Below are positions 33,484-44,170 of a stretch of 64,000 nt of DNA, one piece after another; position 1 is the stretch's first letter; the number at the start of each line of letters is the position of its first letter. Both the position numbers and the translations under genes were made by a program. The stretch is from Athripsodes cinereus (Eukaryota; Arthropoda; Insecta; Trichoptera; Leptoceridae), in NCBI GenBank assembly GCA_947579605.1, contig OX388318.1, positions 25,840,098-25,904,097 on the forward strand, in the 5' to 3' direction. The notes under the pieces were generated by a model. It was given only the letters and a program-made list of their open reading frames with translations. It made no database searches and was not told the DNA's origin.

Positions 33484-35103
33484 TTACAGTGAGGGTGTAG
33501 GGGTAGGCGGGGTCGTGTTGGTTTCAGGCGTGGAGTTCTTGGAATATGAGATGGGGAATAGTTGTAGTAAGGGAGAAGAATTCGGAAGATTATTATTATT
33601 AATAGCTGTTTTAGTCGAGTTATTATTTTTATTAATTTCTATTGCTTCCAGTGCTGTCAAAGTTGGTCGGTATGTGTGTGTATGTAATAATTTTAAACTA
33701 TGGTTGCTAAAAGAGTGGTCAGTTTCTATTATATGGTTTGCAAATTCAGAGAAGTTGTTGTTGGTAATACATCGTCGGTGCTCGTCAATTCTAGTTTTTA
33801 AGTTCCTAAACGTCTGTCCTATATATACTTTATTACAATCCCCACATTTAATTTCGTACACCCCGCTTTTCTTTAGAATGTCCGTCTTTGATTTAGAGTT
33901 GGCTAATAAGTTGGCAAGTTTGTTGTTCGTGTAGAAGGCTGGTCGAATTATGTCGGGAAATAGTTTCGTTAATTGTTTAGACAACTCTCCTATGTACAAT
34001 ATTTTTCTCCAAGCTCTATTAGGTGTATCTTTAGTATTGTAAGTGTGGTAAATAAATTGTCTATACAGTCGAGTCTTCTGTTTATTATTTACTAGGTGGT
34101 CTATCAAGTTAGTGTTATAACCGTTATTTATCGCGATTTGTTTGATAGTGTTAAGTTCGTTATTATAGTTGACAGTATTAAGTGGAGTTGAAACAAGTCT
34201 GTCAGTCATAAAGTGGAAGCTTGAATGTTTGTGTGACAGAGGGTGGTTAGAAGTGGAGTGAATAATCGAGTCAGTATGTGTCGGTTTTCTATATATGTTG
34301 AAGTCAATTTTATTGTTGATGATTTTTAGAGTGAGGTCTAGGTAATTAAGTGTGTTATCGGGATTGGATTCTAACGTAAATTTTATATTGGGATGTAGAT
34401 TGTTGATGTACGAAAGCAGAGAGTCAAGAAGCCGGTCAGTGCCCTTAAATATACACAGAACATCGTCTACATATCTAACCCACTTTACAATGTTATTCTT
34501 AAGAGAAAAATGATCAGAATTAAACAAATTGTTTTCAAGGTTATTTAAAAATATTTCTGAAATAATCGGACTCACCGGTGACCCCATTGCTAATCCAGAA
34601 GGCTGAGAATAATAATTATTATCGAATTCAAAATAGTTTTGATCGACACAAGTGTTAAACATTCTAATCATTTCTTCTTTTACACTATCGTCTAGCGGTG
34701 ATTTGTTCAATAAATCTACAAACACAACTCTGCTATCATCAATGGGTATATTAGTGAAGAGATTTATGATATCGAACGAAACAAGTTTACAATTATGTGG
34801 GACTTCAAAGTTATCTAATAGGTCAATAAGTTCTTTACTATTCTTAATACTATAAGTGGGTTGAAATATATCATATGTTAATATTTTTTGATTTAACAAT
34901 TTACATAGTTTATAAGAGGGGGCAGAATAATACGAGACAACAGGTCTGATAGGTTTGTTTACTTTGTGAGTTTTGGGTAAACCGTATAGTTTAGGTGCTT
35001 GAGGATTAGATTGGCATAAAAATTTACTAGTACAAATGATAGGACATTTTTTAATTGTATCTTTAATGTTAGCCTGGTATCGAGATGTGGGATCAGATTT
35101 CAA
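33484..35103 (-). CDS. Penelope-like reverse transcriptase / GIY-YIG endonuclease (5'-truncated)
   Basis: 539 codons from the first ATG; the frame is open further upstream (TDNNFALLKSDP) until the inverted junction near 35125. RT motifs: KLYGLPKTHK (38-47), KLVSFDIINLFTNIPI (about 106-121), QPSGLAMGSPVSP (about 167-179) and catalytic RYVDD (210-214). The C-terminal nuclease has GVYEIKCGDCNKVYIGQT (414-431), R..TRIDEHRR, and a Glu in LTALEAIEI near 487. RT plus a C-terminal GIY-YIG domain defines canonical Penelope elements. The low-complexity tail is rich in N, T and P. There are no internal stops, so the insertion is recent, although the lost N-terminus probably makes the copy inactive. Confidence 0.92.
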   Translation of the reverse strand: MKSDPTSRYQANIKDTIKKCPIICTSKFLCQSNPQAPKLYGLPKTHKVNKPIRPVVSYYSAPSYKLCKLLNQKILTYDIFQPTYSIKNSKELIDLLDNFEVPHNCKLVSFDIINLFTNIPIDDSRVVFVDLLNKSPLDDSVKEEMIRMFNTCVDQNYFEFDNNYYSQPSGLAMGSPVSPIISEIFLNNLENNLFNSDHFSLKNNIVKWVRYVDDVLCIFKGTDRLLDSLLSYINNLHPNIKFTLESNPDNTLNYLDLTLKIINNKIDFNIYRKPTHTDSIIHSTSNHPLSHKHSSFHFMTDRLVSTPLNTVNYNNELNTIKQIAINNGYNTNLIDHLVNNKQKTRLYRQFIYHTYNTKDTPNRAWRKILYIGELSKQLTKLFPDIIRPAFYTNNKLANLLANSKSKTDILKKSGVYEIKCGDCNKVYIGQTFRNLKTRIDEHRRCITNNNFSEFANHIIETDHSFSNHSLKLLHTHTYRPTLTALEAIEINKNNNSTKTAINNNNLPNSSPLLQLFPISYSKNSTPETNTTPPTPTPSL

Positions 35104-35540
35104 AAGGGCAAAATTATTGTCTGTGAAACCGGTTGTGCGTTAGTCTTACTCAACAGTAACACGAAACAAAAATAATAAATATTTATTTTATTTTATTTGA
35201 TAATTTAAAATGAAGTGTTACAAAGTAAATGCCGATACAATTAATGATATTTATAATTTATTTATTTATGATTTGTTATAGGTATGTTGTCCACTGTCCA
35301 GCAATTATATTTTACAACTGTCAAGCTGGCAGTGGTATATTTTGTTTTTAATAAAATAAAATAAAATTTCAGAGAGTAATATGAATGTTGTAGGAATAAA
35401 ATAAAAAAATGCGTGCAAAACTGCACAACATTAAACTTCATTACTTCGGTAAAGATGTTTCGATAAGGTGGCGGGCATAATAATATTATTATTATTAATA
35501 ATGGCATTGGCACCTTTCTATAGGTAACTTTATCCATGTA

Positions 35541-36571
35541 CAGACGGTGGCCAAATTAATACAATCACTGGAAAAAATGCAACAATTATTGTATTTTTAT
35601 CTGTATACAGCAGAATCGAATAATATCGGTATTTTTTTATTGTGGCAAAACTTTTCATGGTTTTTGTTATATTTGCAACACTTTTTAAGCAAAAACGATT
35701 GGAACAAGGTATTTAGAAGGAAAATTAAGTTTTTGAGAAATTTTTTGAATAAAATGAACCAGTTAAAAATTTTGGTATTTATTCAGGATTATTTTTCTGA
35801 TGAATCTTCGATACAAATACTTCAGGACAAAACGTAATATGTGAGAAGAAGGCCATAAGAAAAAATTAATGAGGAATGTGTTGTCCAAAGAGTGAAACAC
35901 CCTCAATCAATAATGATCGAGTCAGTGATAAGCGGAGAGGGTATGGGAAGGTTATATATTGTGAATGGCACGATGCGCCAGGACCAATACATAGAATTTT
36001 AAAAGGGAGACTGAAACCTCAAGTGCCCGAATGGTTTCCAGATTGTTAATTCATATTTATGCATGATTCTGCACCTTGCTGCAAGGTGAAATCCGTTACT
36101 AAATTTCTAGAAGGAGAAAAAATAAAGAAGAAAAAACTGGCCGGGAAATTCGCCGGATCTTAATCCGATTGAAAACGTTTAGGAGGCTCTGAAAAGGGCA
36201 ATTGTAAAAAAGGTGTCATCACCAACAAAAGACAACTTATTGAAAATATAATTCAGGCATGGCACAACACACCAGAATGAAAAAACATCGCAAACAATAA
36301 TTGTATATCTAATATGCCCAGAAGAATATCAGCAGTAATTTAAGCTAAGAGAAGTTTTACAAAATATTGATCATTTTACCATAAAATCTTTTTTATTATC
36401 AATAAAATGTTGTATATTCATAGCAAATGCATTAAATTTTACAAAAATATATTAAATCTACCATTATATTTTAGAAAGATCTAAGGAAACTAAAAAATAA
36501 TAATTTTATATCGTTCGAAGTCTAAAAACTGCTATAAATTCATTTGATTGTATTAATTTGGCCACCGTCTG
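35541..36571 (+). mobile_element. Tc1-like transposon with intact TIRs, decayed transposase
   Basis: TIRs CAGACGGTGGCCAAATTAAT… (27 bp) and their exact complement, flanked by TA. The + strand keeps the C-terminal two thirds of a Tc1-type DDE transposase in broken frames. These are FSDESSIQILQ (first catalytic D, near 35800), YVRRRP…INEECVVQRVKHPQSIMI, FMHDSAPCCKVKSVTKFLE (second D, near 36057) and GNSPDLNPIENV (catalytic E, near 36163) followed by EALKRAIVKK. The N-terminal paired-like DNA-binding domain is gone and stops break the frame, so it is inactive but could be moved in trans. Confidence 0.92.
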
Positions 36572-36967
36572 TAACTGTAGATAATATTGTGTTGGTATAA
36601 GTATAATATTTATTTATTTATTAACTTTGTTATTTATTTGTAATACATAAAATGATTGTAATATTGTATCGTAAAAGTTGGAATATTGTAGTTATTGTTA
36701 CTGACCACAAAGCAAGACACAGCAGGAGATTTAATACTCAGGTAATATATGAGTAGATACCTACTTTTGAAAACAAGTATTATTTAAAATTATATTTGCT
36801 TACTCGAATAAAAACGTGCAAAAATACATCAGAATTACTTCGGAATTTGAAATTATCACGTGAAGTCCCCGGTAAAGAATAGGTCTCCCTCTCCTTTTTG
36901 TGAGTTTTCCAGCGTCCTGTAAAAAAACAGGTATTCGTAAAACATCACTTTAATTTTTTCAATGTCT

Positions 36968-37108
36968 TTAATTTTTTTTATTTAGTATTTACTGTACATA
37001 GGTACATTGATTACAAGCAAATTCACACAAAAATACATATAAAACAAATACAATCAATATACAGAGGACGGGTTTATCGCAGAGGCGCGATTTCTTCCAA
37101 CTAACCCA
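36968..37108 (-). mobile_element. RTE-type LINE 3' end or derived SINE
   Basis: On the - strand it runs gttagttggaagaaatcgcg…tgcgataaacccgtcctctg…tgtacagtaaatactaaata. The same end occurs at 6795-6905 (-), 50130-50235 (-), 58660-58800 (+) and 62270-62445 (+). All start near the same ttag.tggaagaaatcgc word, so a SINE sharing the RTE tail is possible. Confidence 0.7.
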
Positions 37109-37182
37109 TTTTATATCTTCAATTCAGCTACAAGGTTTGCCGCCCATCCTGAATGTATTAATTTTTGTCGGTGCAGAGAGGA

Positions 37183-37341
37183 TTTTGGCAGAAAGCAGAT
37201 GTCCTGGCTGCGCAATATTAGAGAATGGACCGGAATGAGGACAGTGGATGACCTGTTCAGAGCAGCACAGGACAGGGAGGTTTTCGCCGGAGTGATCGCC
37301 AACGTCGGGGGACCTGACACGGCACAGAAAGAAGAAGAAGA
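37183..37341 (+). pseudogene. RTE-like LINE ORF2 C-terminus, with 8-bp TSD
   Basis: Reads MSWLRNIREWTGMRTVDDLF followed by RAAQDREVFAGVIANVGGPDTAQ, the end of RTE/BovB-like ORF2 proteins, then a gaagaagaag tail. The duplication AGAGAGGA (37175-37182 and 37342-37349) marks it as an insertion into the SINE. A related fragment on the - strand is at 56360-56690. Confidence 0.82.
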
Positions 37342-37372
37342 AGAGAGGACTACTTGCATTTTTATTACATGC

Positions 37373-37653
37373 AATAGACCATTAAAGGATGACGTCACAG
37401 AAAAATCATTGAGGGGCATCAGGCATCCCAACACAACAGACGATTACGGTGTAATATTAGGTGGAACGCCTAAAGAATACCTAATAATCAAAAAAACTGT
37501 CAGTGTCGATTTTGTTATTATTTTGTCGTCTGACTTTCTCTTTTTTCTCTTATGGCATAACATCCTACAAGGATGATTTGCGCAATCTGACTGTTTGCCC
37601 CTCAAGCAAAAGCAAATCCATAGACAAGACCACGTGACCTTTAATGGTCTATT
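37373..37653. mobile_element. MITE with about 25-bp TIRs
   Basis: aatagaccattaaaggatga…cac at the left is complemented by gtgacctttaatggtctatt at the right (one gap). About 280 bp, inserted in the SINE 3' half. The internal region contains ggtgtaatattaggtggaac and no conserved coding sequence. Confidence 0.75.
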
Positions 37654-38837
37654 GGTCCACTTGCTACACCACTTTGGATAAATGCCGTGATGATATGAAT
37701 GAATGTTTGTTGCCTGCATTAAGTCGCTGGCTACCCCACTTGTGAGATGTGCCGTGATGGTATAGTAGTACCTAGTAGATATTTATTCCGGAACACCATG
37801 ATGACTAATTCCTATCAACATATTTGCACGATTCCATTCAATCAATGTAAATTGTTAACATGACGAGAAATAAGCAAAATTATTTTAATATACCTTACTA
37901 ACATTGGTATGCTTACTGGGAAATTTTCACATTGACATAATACCTACTCTTGTTCAATAACAAAATAAATGGCAACAAATAAAAATGAATAACTCAATAT
38001 TAATAAAAATCATCAAAAGGTACAAATAATATTCACAATATTTTGCAGAAAAGGAATGCTTTCTTTTAAACTTGTTGTGAAATGCCTCCACTTTCAATTC
38101 AATTTAAATCGCGAGATTGTTCTATTTGGAACTCTAGTATAGTTTTCCAACATAGTCTTGTAGTTTGCATCGAAATGTTGATGTTATTTTGTATGAATTA
38201 ACGATGCTAGCGCCAAGTAAAAGCGGTATGTTTAGTATCGTCTACCGAAACAATTATCACGGCGTTCTTCCACTTCTATAGTAATGCTGTGGTAGGTGTT
38301 GGATAGATTAATCATTTCCCGCGCTATGATGTTCGAAATATGAATAATATTGTATTTGAATGTTTATCTTCGTTCTACGAAGACGCGCGCATGTGTTGTT
38401 ATTTTGACAGATAGATAACCGATAAAAATATGGCGGGTTAATAATGCTATTATGTTTGTGAATAAATCGTAACAAGTTCTAGTTATTCAGCAAAGAGTTT
38501 TTCTAGTATTTTAAAATTTGAAACATGTTGCACAACAGAAAAACATAAAATTACAAGTGTGTGTTATTGCAAACATAATATATTTGGAGGATTTCAAGTG
38601 TTTTTGTATGTATACAGTTTTCTATGTTTGTTTTGGTAAGTAGATATATACATGTACCTATATATTTATTTTGTTTTATTTTTCAATATTATTTTAGTAA
38701 ATAGGTACTTCTTAATGTTTTCGAATAAATATTTCTGGATCATAATTATTTTATCTATTTGTTTGGATGCAATATTTATTGGGTATTTATTGTGCAACAA
38801 TGTTTGAAACTTTGACATATTGTCATCTAGTTCTGCA

Positions 38838-39087
38838 GGGTTACACTTGGCACAATCTTAATACGATCTTAATCTTAACCCTATGCAGGGCTACTCTTGA
38901 CAAAATCTAAATACGATCTTAATCTTAATCATACGACGCGAGAAGTGACTATTAGTCAAAAATACGTGCATATCAATTTCGCGATAACGGTAGCTCGGTA
39001 TTTTTGTCCATAGTCCCTTCGCGCGTCGTATGATTAAGATCAAGACTAGATTAAGATTGTATTTAGATTGTGTCAAGAGTAACCCTG
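38838..39087. mobile_element. MITE (38886-39087), long TIRs, plus a partial second end
   Basis: TIRs of about 70 bp: cagggctactcttgacaaaa…aatcatacgacgcg at the left and the complement of cagggttactcttgacacaa… at the right, with an 11-bp gap. The flank ATG is duplicated (38883-38885, 39088-39090). Just upstream (38838-38880) is a truncated copy of the same end (cagggttacacttggcacaa…), indicating a tandem or nested insertion. Confidence 0.82.
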
Positions 39088-39344
39088 ATGATCCGTGAAT
39101 TACTATGTTAAAAAATACGTGCATGCCAATCCCGCGGTAGCTGAGGGTAGTCGTTTTCATTTACGTTGGCAAAAATACAAAAAGCAATGTGAATTTTTCC
39201 AAGTTTTCGACTGACAGAAATTTTTTCTCATATATTGTAGACAAAATTTATACTTTTTGTTAAAAAATAATAATTGTTTGGTGAGATGTGAGATTTTTTA
39301 CTCCTTTTTTAGATGTTTAAATGTGTTCTATAGATCCAAGGTTT

Positions 39345-39430
39345 CGCGGGTTCGATCCTCGGTGTGGGTAAAGCAGTAATGCTCACTTGTCGAGGAAAGG
39401 ACGGAATGAATCTCCTAGAATAGTTCAAAT
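39345..39430 (+). repeat. tRNA-like B-box fragment (SINE tail)
   Basis: gcgggttcgatcctcgg matches a Pol III B box exactly, but no A box or cloverleaf precedes it. It is most likely a 5'-truncated tRNA-derived SINE. Confidence 0.4.
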
Positions 39431-39879
39431 AACATACGAAAAATAGATCTCTAAACAAATTATATTATACCTAGAAGTAGAATTATATATAAACAGTGCA
39501 TTTATTACGTCCATATGAAAATGTGTGAAATGAAATGTCTGACATAGGAAATATTACGGTTTTTTTACATTAGGTATCTATTGTCTATGCGGACAATATT
39601 ATAAATAGATGGATAAATATATTATTCACAAGAGTTGTAATATTTACACATATTATAATTTAATACAATTTTATTTTAATAATAATATGTATCCATGTCC
39701 TACTAATAAGAATAACAAGTTGTCTTGTGTAATTGTTCTTAATTAATGCAAATAATTAATTGAGTATCAATAATATACATATTATCTGTATATACTGTAT
39801 GTAAGCATTTATATTATTTTCTTATGTATGCATTTGCAAAGTACCCGCCATAATACATGCATACCATTTATTTCTATAA

Positions 39880-40010
39880 GTTTTTGAGAGTCATGTAAAA
39901 GCCAAATATTCATAAAACAACACGTATTTATAAGATATTTACCATCTTCGATTCAGCGATGAAATATTCTATCCATCATAAATGTCTTTAGTGAGGAAGA
40001 TCTTTTTAAC
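39880..40010 (+). repeat. Degenerate TAG-tailed SINE
   Basis: Shares the middle of the SINE (ttttgagagtcatgtaaaag…accatcttcgattcagcgatga…catcataaatgtcttt). Confidence 0.55.
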
Positions 40011-41247
40011 TATACAACTATACATCGTCCCTTTAAAACCAAAATCAGAGTAAGTATTAGAAATGTCTAGTTGTATGCAGTTCCCTATTTAAAATTTGGC
40101 CACACGGGCCCCCAAAAATGTCGACATATTTGTCTAGAAAAAAAATAGAGTTTTTTTTTTGGTTTGCAGTCCCAAATATTCCAAAATACTCTTTAACAAA
40201 ATCGAAGAGATCATCAAACATGTCAAACATTCTAAATCTCTATCCCCCCATTTTTAATTTATTCCAATTTTCAAAAAGGATATAGAAATTTAAAATGTTT
40301 AAAACATTCTCCTCAGCTTTGTTCAATAATATTTTTTCAGTAGGTATCTCGCATTTGGTATTGTCGATCTAAAACCACATGCGATCGTCCGTTAGCCCAC
40401 CTTTGGTCATAAAAGGACGAAAGATTAATATTCCATATCATGAATTTTTCGAATACTCTTATTTCAGTAAAATTACTCAAACACATTATTTGTCTGCTGA
40501 CTAAACACAAAATTTCACAAACTGCATACCTACCTTTAACGAATTTTATATTTAGATGCGGACATATTATAGAATAAGTGTATAATTTGAAGTATGATAT
40601 AGCAAATTTATAATGTAAGTACAGTAGAAATAAAGAGTGTAATGTAAGTTACAATAAACACATACGATTACTTATACATAATTAAATTTCATTTTCATAT
40701 ATTGTAACGAACAATACACTTTATAGTACCTATCTAGTATCTGTGTGATAAGATCAATATGTTACTCACTTTGGAAATAGCAGATGTTTGAGTGATTTCT
40801 ATGTTTTTACTTACTTAATTTATAAAATAAATAATTATATATTTACTGAGTAATATTTAAAATATAGACGTGACGGAAGTAATTCACGGCAGTGATTTTT
40901 TTATTTTTGCAAAACGAAGTATTAATATGTTATATCAAATAATATTAAGAAACATAAAACATTGCAATTTTCAATTTCATCATTACTACTCGATGCGAAA
41001 CTAGTATTAAAATATATAAATACAATAATTAGTGACCATGTTGCTATGGTTTGGACATAATATGGAGATGGATTGATGAAAAAAAATATGAAAAACTATC
41101 TTAAGAGATAAAAAAAATATTGTATTGAATGCAGATATGTACGTGAAATAATTATTAGACTTTATCGTGTTCGGTAAGAGGAATTGGTGCTTGTGTATGA
41201 GATAGTGTGTAAATGTGAAGGAAGGTAGAGTAATGTGTAAGAAATGG
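40011..41247. other. No gene recognised
   Basis: AT-rich. The block at about 40235-40330 (ctctatccccccatttttaa…ggatatagaaatttaaaatg) resembles the interior of the hAT MITE at 8383-8747 (8483-8560), so a diverged relative without clear ends is present. Confidence 0.45.
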
Positions 41248-41690
41248 GTACCTAGACAAGTTTGCATTTTGCCGTGTACAGATGGCAGGATGCGAACGCC
41301 GAATGATTGTCAATCATATGATTGACCAGCAAAACGAATGATTGGCAATCAAGGCCGAATCCTTCAGAAGGTACATACAAATTCTCATGCGGATTGATAC
41401 GGAACGTTCGGCGAAGGTTCTGCGTAAATAAAGTTCATTAAGCTTCGTCAAGCTGTGTCAAGCGGTGTGGACGGCTAACGAAGGCATTCTCCGAATATTT
41501 CTTCGGCGAATGCTCCAAAATTTGGCCACATGCTTGATGATTGGTGTTGATTGACGTTCGCATCCTGCCATCTGTACACGGCATTTGACGATTGACTACA
41601 AACGAACTTTTCGACAATGTACATAATGTTATGGTACATTGTCGAAAAGTTCGTTTGTGGTCGATCGCCAAATGCAATTTGTCTAGGTAC
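41248..41690. mobile_element. Foldback element, left arm split by a MITE
   Basis: With 41270-41583 removed, the sequence folds into a hairpin with arms of about 58 bp. The left arm is gtacctagacaagtttgcat…tgacgattgactac…aaacgaacttttcgacaatg; the right arm is its near-exact complement ending gtctaggtac. The loop is about 11 bases (ataatgttatg). The inner 24 bp of the stem (41600-41658) are a perfect match. Confidence 0.85.
41270..41583. mobile_element. MITE with perfect 29-bp TIRs
   Basis: TGCCGTGTACAGATGGCAGG…atgcgaacg and its exact complement, flanked by TTT on both sides. The interior shares gctaacgaaggcattctccg…aatatttcttcggcgaatgctcc with the - strand of the MITE at 63114-63267, so the two families are related. 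Confidence 0.87.
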
Positions 41691-41859
41691 TCAGGTGTCA
41701 TTGGCGTCCTGTCTTTTCTTCTCACCAACAACGGACTCAGTGTAAGACATGTCTTGGAATAACAATAAATATTTTACCATCCATGCGTGTTGAGTTCTAC
41801 AATCTGAAGAGGTCTCGGTACGTGTCGAGTCCTAGTTAATATACAGACACAATGGGATA

Positions 41860-42015
41860 CACAGAATTACTTTATCGCCAGGATAGAGACTCTCCTTTGA
41901 TTTTGATGTTTCTTTTTAATGATCTCTCTTTTGTGTTTTTTTTTCTGTCTTGCTATTTATTTAATTTTTTTTTTATTATTTTTTGCTGCTGAGATCGTCT
42001 TGGCCAAAAGCTGCT
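41860..42015 (+). repeat. Retroelement 3' end, family with tttatcgccagg
   Basis: Contains actttatcgccaggatagag…ctctcctttgat, ttctgtcttgctattt and gagatcgtcttggccaaaag. The same block, on the same strand, is at 62518-62690. Confidence 0.65.
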
Positions 42016-42639
42016 GTGGTCTCAGTGCAGGGTGATATTTTTAGAATAATAATAATACAACTAAATATTTTTGACATTTTCTAGGAGAGATATCCAGGCC
42101 CGACATGAGTAAGTAAATAAATAAGTTATCTATACATTCTGTCAAAGTGTGTCTCATTGTCATCATCACTATCAAAGTGTCGTGATCTCCGTAGACCGTA
42201 ACATACATACCATACCATACCATGCAGTAGTAGTACCTACCCGAAGTAGGTTTATATTTTTTTCAAAATAGTACGACACGGTTCACACCATTAGTCTTGT
42301 ACTAAACACACATCATATCACATCACATCACTAGTATGGTTGGCTTGGCTATAAGCTCTTTATTATATAAATACTTATTATTCATAACACTAAGGCTCTT
42401 TTTACATTACCAACTTTGCATCGCTGACTACTAGTGTCAGAGACTACGAATCGGCATACAAGATGAACCATGCTGTCGTTTAGGGGGATTTAAATCTTAT
42501 ATTCAGCGTTTAAAATATTACATTTTTGGATTTCTTTTTATGACAGTGAAATTTAAGTAAATTTAAAACGTGAAACTAGGTACAATATAAGGCTTAGGAA
42601 AGACATCGTCACCTTATCTATGGTTGATACTTTTTACAT

Positions 42640-44170
42640 CCATGTTATCTATGGTTAATCCTTTCTTACTACTACTTTACTTTTTGAATGACTTTTGCTT
42701 GTGTTGATTTTCCTAGCTAAATTGCTGCGTTCTATAGTCGTTCCAAATCAAATCATTGGTTCCCATACAGAAAGCCACTATATAGTTTCTCAGTCATCAT
42801 CAGAACAGAATTCACACGGGTCGAGGCTGCTGCAACTACCTAATATGGAAATGAGGTAGGAGGGGGTCTCCTGAATGTGACTGCGGGGTTCAGTCCCAAA
42901 CTATCCAACATCTGGTAGAGGAGTGCCTAGGAAGAAAGTATGATGTTTTCTTGGAAATGATTACGAAGTGTTTTTATAAAGTTAAAGCATTCTCACCCAG
43001 ATAGAGGGAGAAGATGATGACTTCGGATGTTATTTGATCGTCTGAAGGATGTTGATAAAAACAAACCTGAATTTACCCCTGAAACCGGTGATAAACGTCA
43101 AACGAAGTATTGTGAATGAAAGCATTAAAATATGTTATATGTAAAAATATCAGAATATTTTTGAGATAAAAGTATTCAACTGGTATCCGATGTAAACAAT
43201 ACTATCATAGTGTGAAAATGTTTCGCGATATTGTTATACCGTAGTAGGTACGTTTGGTGATATTGATGAAGGTTGCACTGCATTACACTATACATAAACA
43301 GTACTACATAACGTACACGTACTAAGTAGGTACTACGCACCTACGCTAATATGCCATTATATTGTTCATTGTTCTTGTTATTATCAGATATATTATCTAT
43401 GTACTAAATAAATTATTATCGGAGAAGAAAAAAAACGTCACTCATATTGTTATATTATGCACTTACTATAAAGTAACTAAGTAAGAAATATACCGACGAT
43501 GTGGATATATTTTTATCTATCCGGCATTGGTTGTGTTTTAAAAACAATTGGGTATTTTTCTAAATAAATTATTTCTATCTTTCTTACTTACTTTTTGTCT
43601 GGCGACGGCTTGTATTAATTTTCTTAGCTAAATTGCTGCGTTCAATAAATATTCCAAATCAAATCCTTTGTTCCTGTCTAGAAAGCCACTGCACCGCCTT
43701 TGGGTTTGACATATTTATTTATTTTATTTAACATAATAATTAATACAGATATAACAATACATAGACTATTTGATAAAAACAAGTCTCGTCTAAAGGAGGG
43801 TTAAGGATATGGATGCCCATCTAATCTTTCTCATACTTTCTTTCTAGACACTCCTCCATCAGATGTTAAATTGTTTGGATCTGAACCCCAGAGTTACATT
43901 CCGGAGACCCCGTCTTACCCCATTTCTACATTAGATAGTTGCAGCAGCCTTGACCCATGCGAATTCTGTTCCGTTGGACCCAGACTTTTCGGTGGAGATT
44001 GTATCCTGGAACATTGACAGTAGGGTTTTCGATGATGTTCTTGTTTATTAGCGACTCAACATTGTGCCATCTTTCTCTCCAAACCCTTGTCAGATTGAAG
44101 TCGTCCAGTTTTTCTGTTTGAATAGGTTTTCTTGACGTAATTCGCTGTTCTGGTGGTTGGCAGACGACCC
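42640..44170. pseudogene. Cluster of LINE ORF2 C-terminal fragments
   Basis: + strand 42810-43000 reads CDCGVQSQTIQHLVEECL (zinc-like CDCG motif at the ORF2 end). - strand 44170-43840 reads PGYNLHRKVWVQRNRIRMGQ followed by GCCNYLM and a decayed version of the same motif. Two direct copies of a flanking repeat lie at about 42660-42800 and 43580-43700 (agctaaattgctgcgttc, tccaaatcaaatc, agaaagccac). A LINE 3' end on the - strand is at 43715-43815. All are decayed. Confidence 0.6.

Larger units (their letters stand above)
33328..35203 (-). mobile_element. Penelope-like element with inverted terminal segments
   Basis: A single - strand ORF (RT plus GIY-YIG nuclease) is flanked by a 79-bp segment present in inverted orientation at both sides (33328-33406 and 35125-35203). 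The two copies differ at only about one position. The segment runs from AT-rich ttatcaaataaaataaaata through cgtgttactgttgagtaaga to aaccggtttc. At the right it joins the coding frame directly, upstream of FALLKSDP, and the RT N-terminus is missing. This is a 5'-truncated copy with an inverted terminal fragment, an arrangement known for Penelope elements. A hammerhead-ribozyme motif overlaps the left segment. Confidence 0.88.
36865..37705 (+). repeat. SINE copy broken by three later insertions
   Basis: SINE pieces in order: 36865-36967 (ccccggtaaagaataggtct…), 37112-37182 (cttcaattcagctacaagg…cggtgcagagagga), 37342-37372 (agagaggactacttgcattt…acatgc) and 37654-37705 (ggtccacttgctacacc…gccgtgatgatatgaa). 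Between them sit an RTE 3' end (-), an RTE C-terminal fragment with an 8-bp duplication, and a MITE. A further SINE 3' end follows at 37705-37775. Confidence 0.8.

Noticed and set aside
33515..33934. 139-codon + strand frame
   Set aside because: Antisense shadow of the Penelope ORF's C-terminus.
33328..35203. DNA transposon with 79-bp TIRs
   Set aside because: The coding region is a Penelope RT with GIY-YIG nuclease; the inverted ends are explained by 5' inversion and truncation.
37199..37576. 125-codon host gene
   Set aside because: It is an RTE C-terminus running by chance into SINE and MITE sequence.
39345..39430. tRNA gene from an exact B box
   Set aside because: No A box, acceptor stem or anticodon arm at the right distance.
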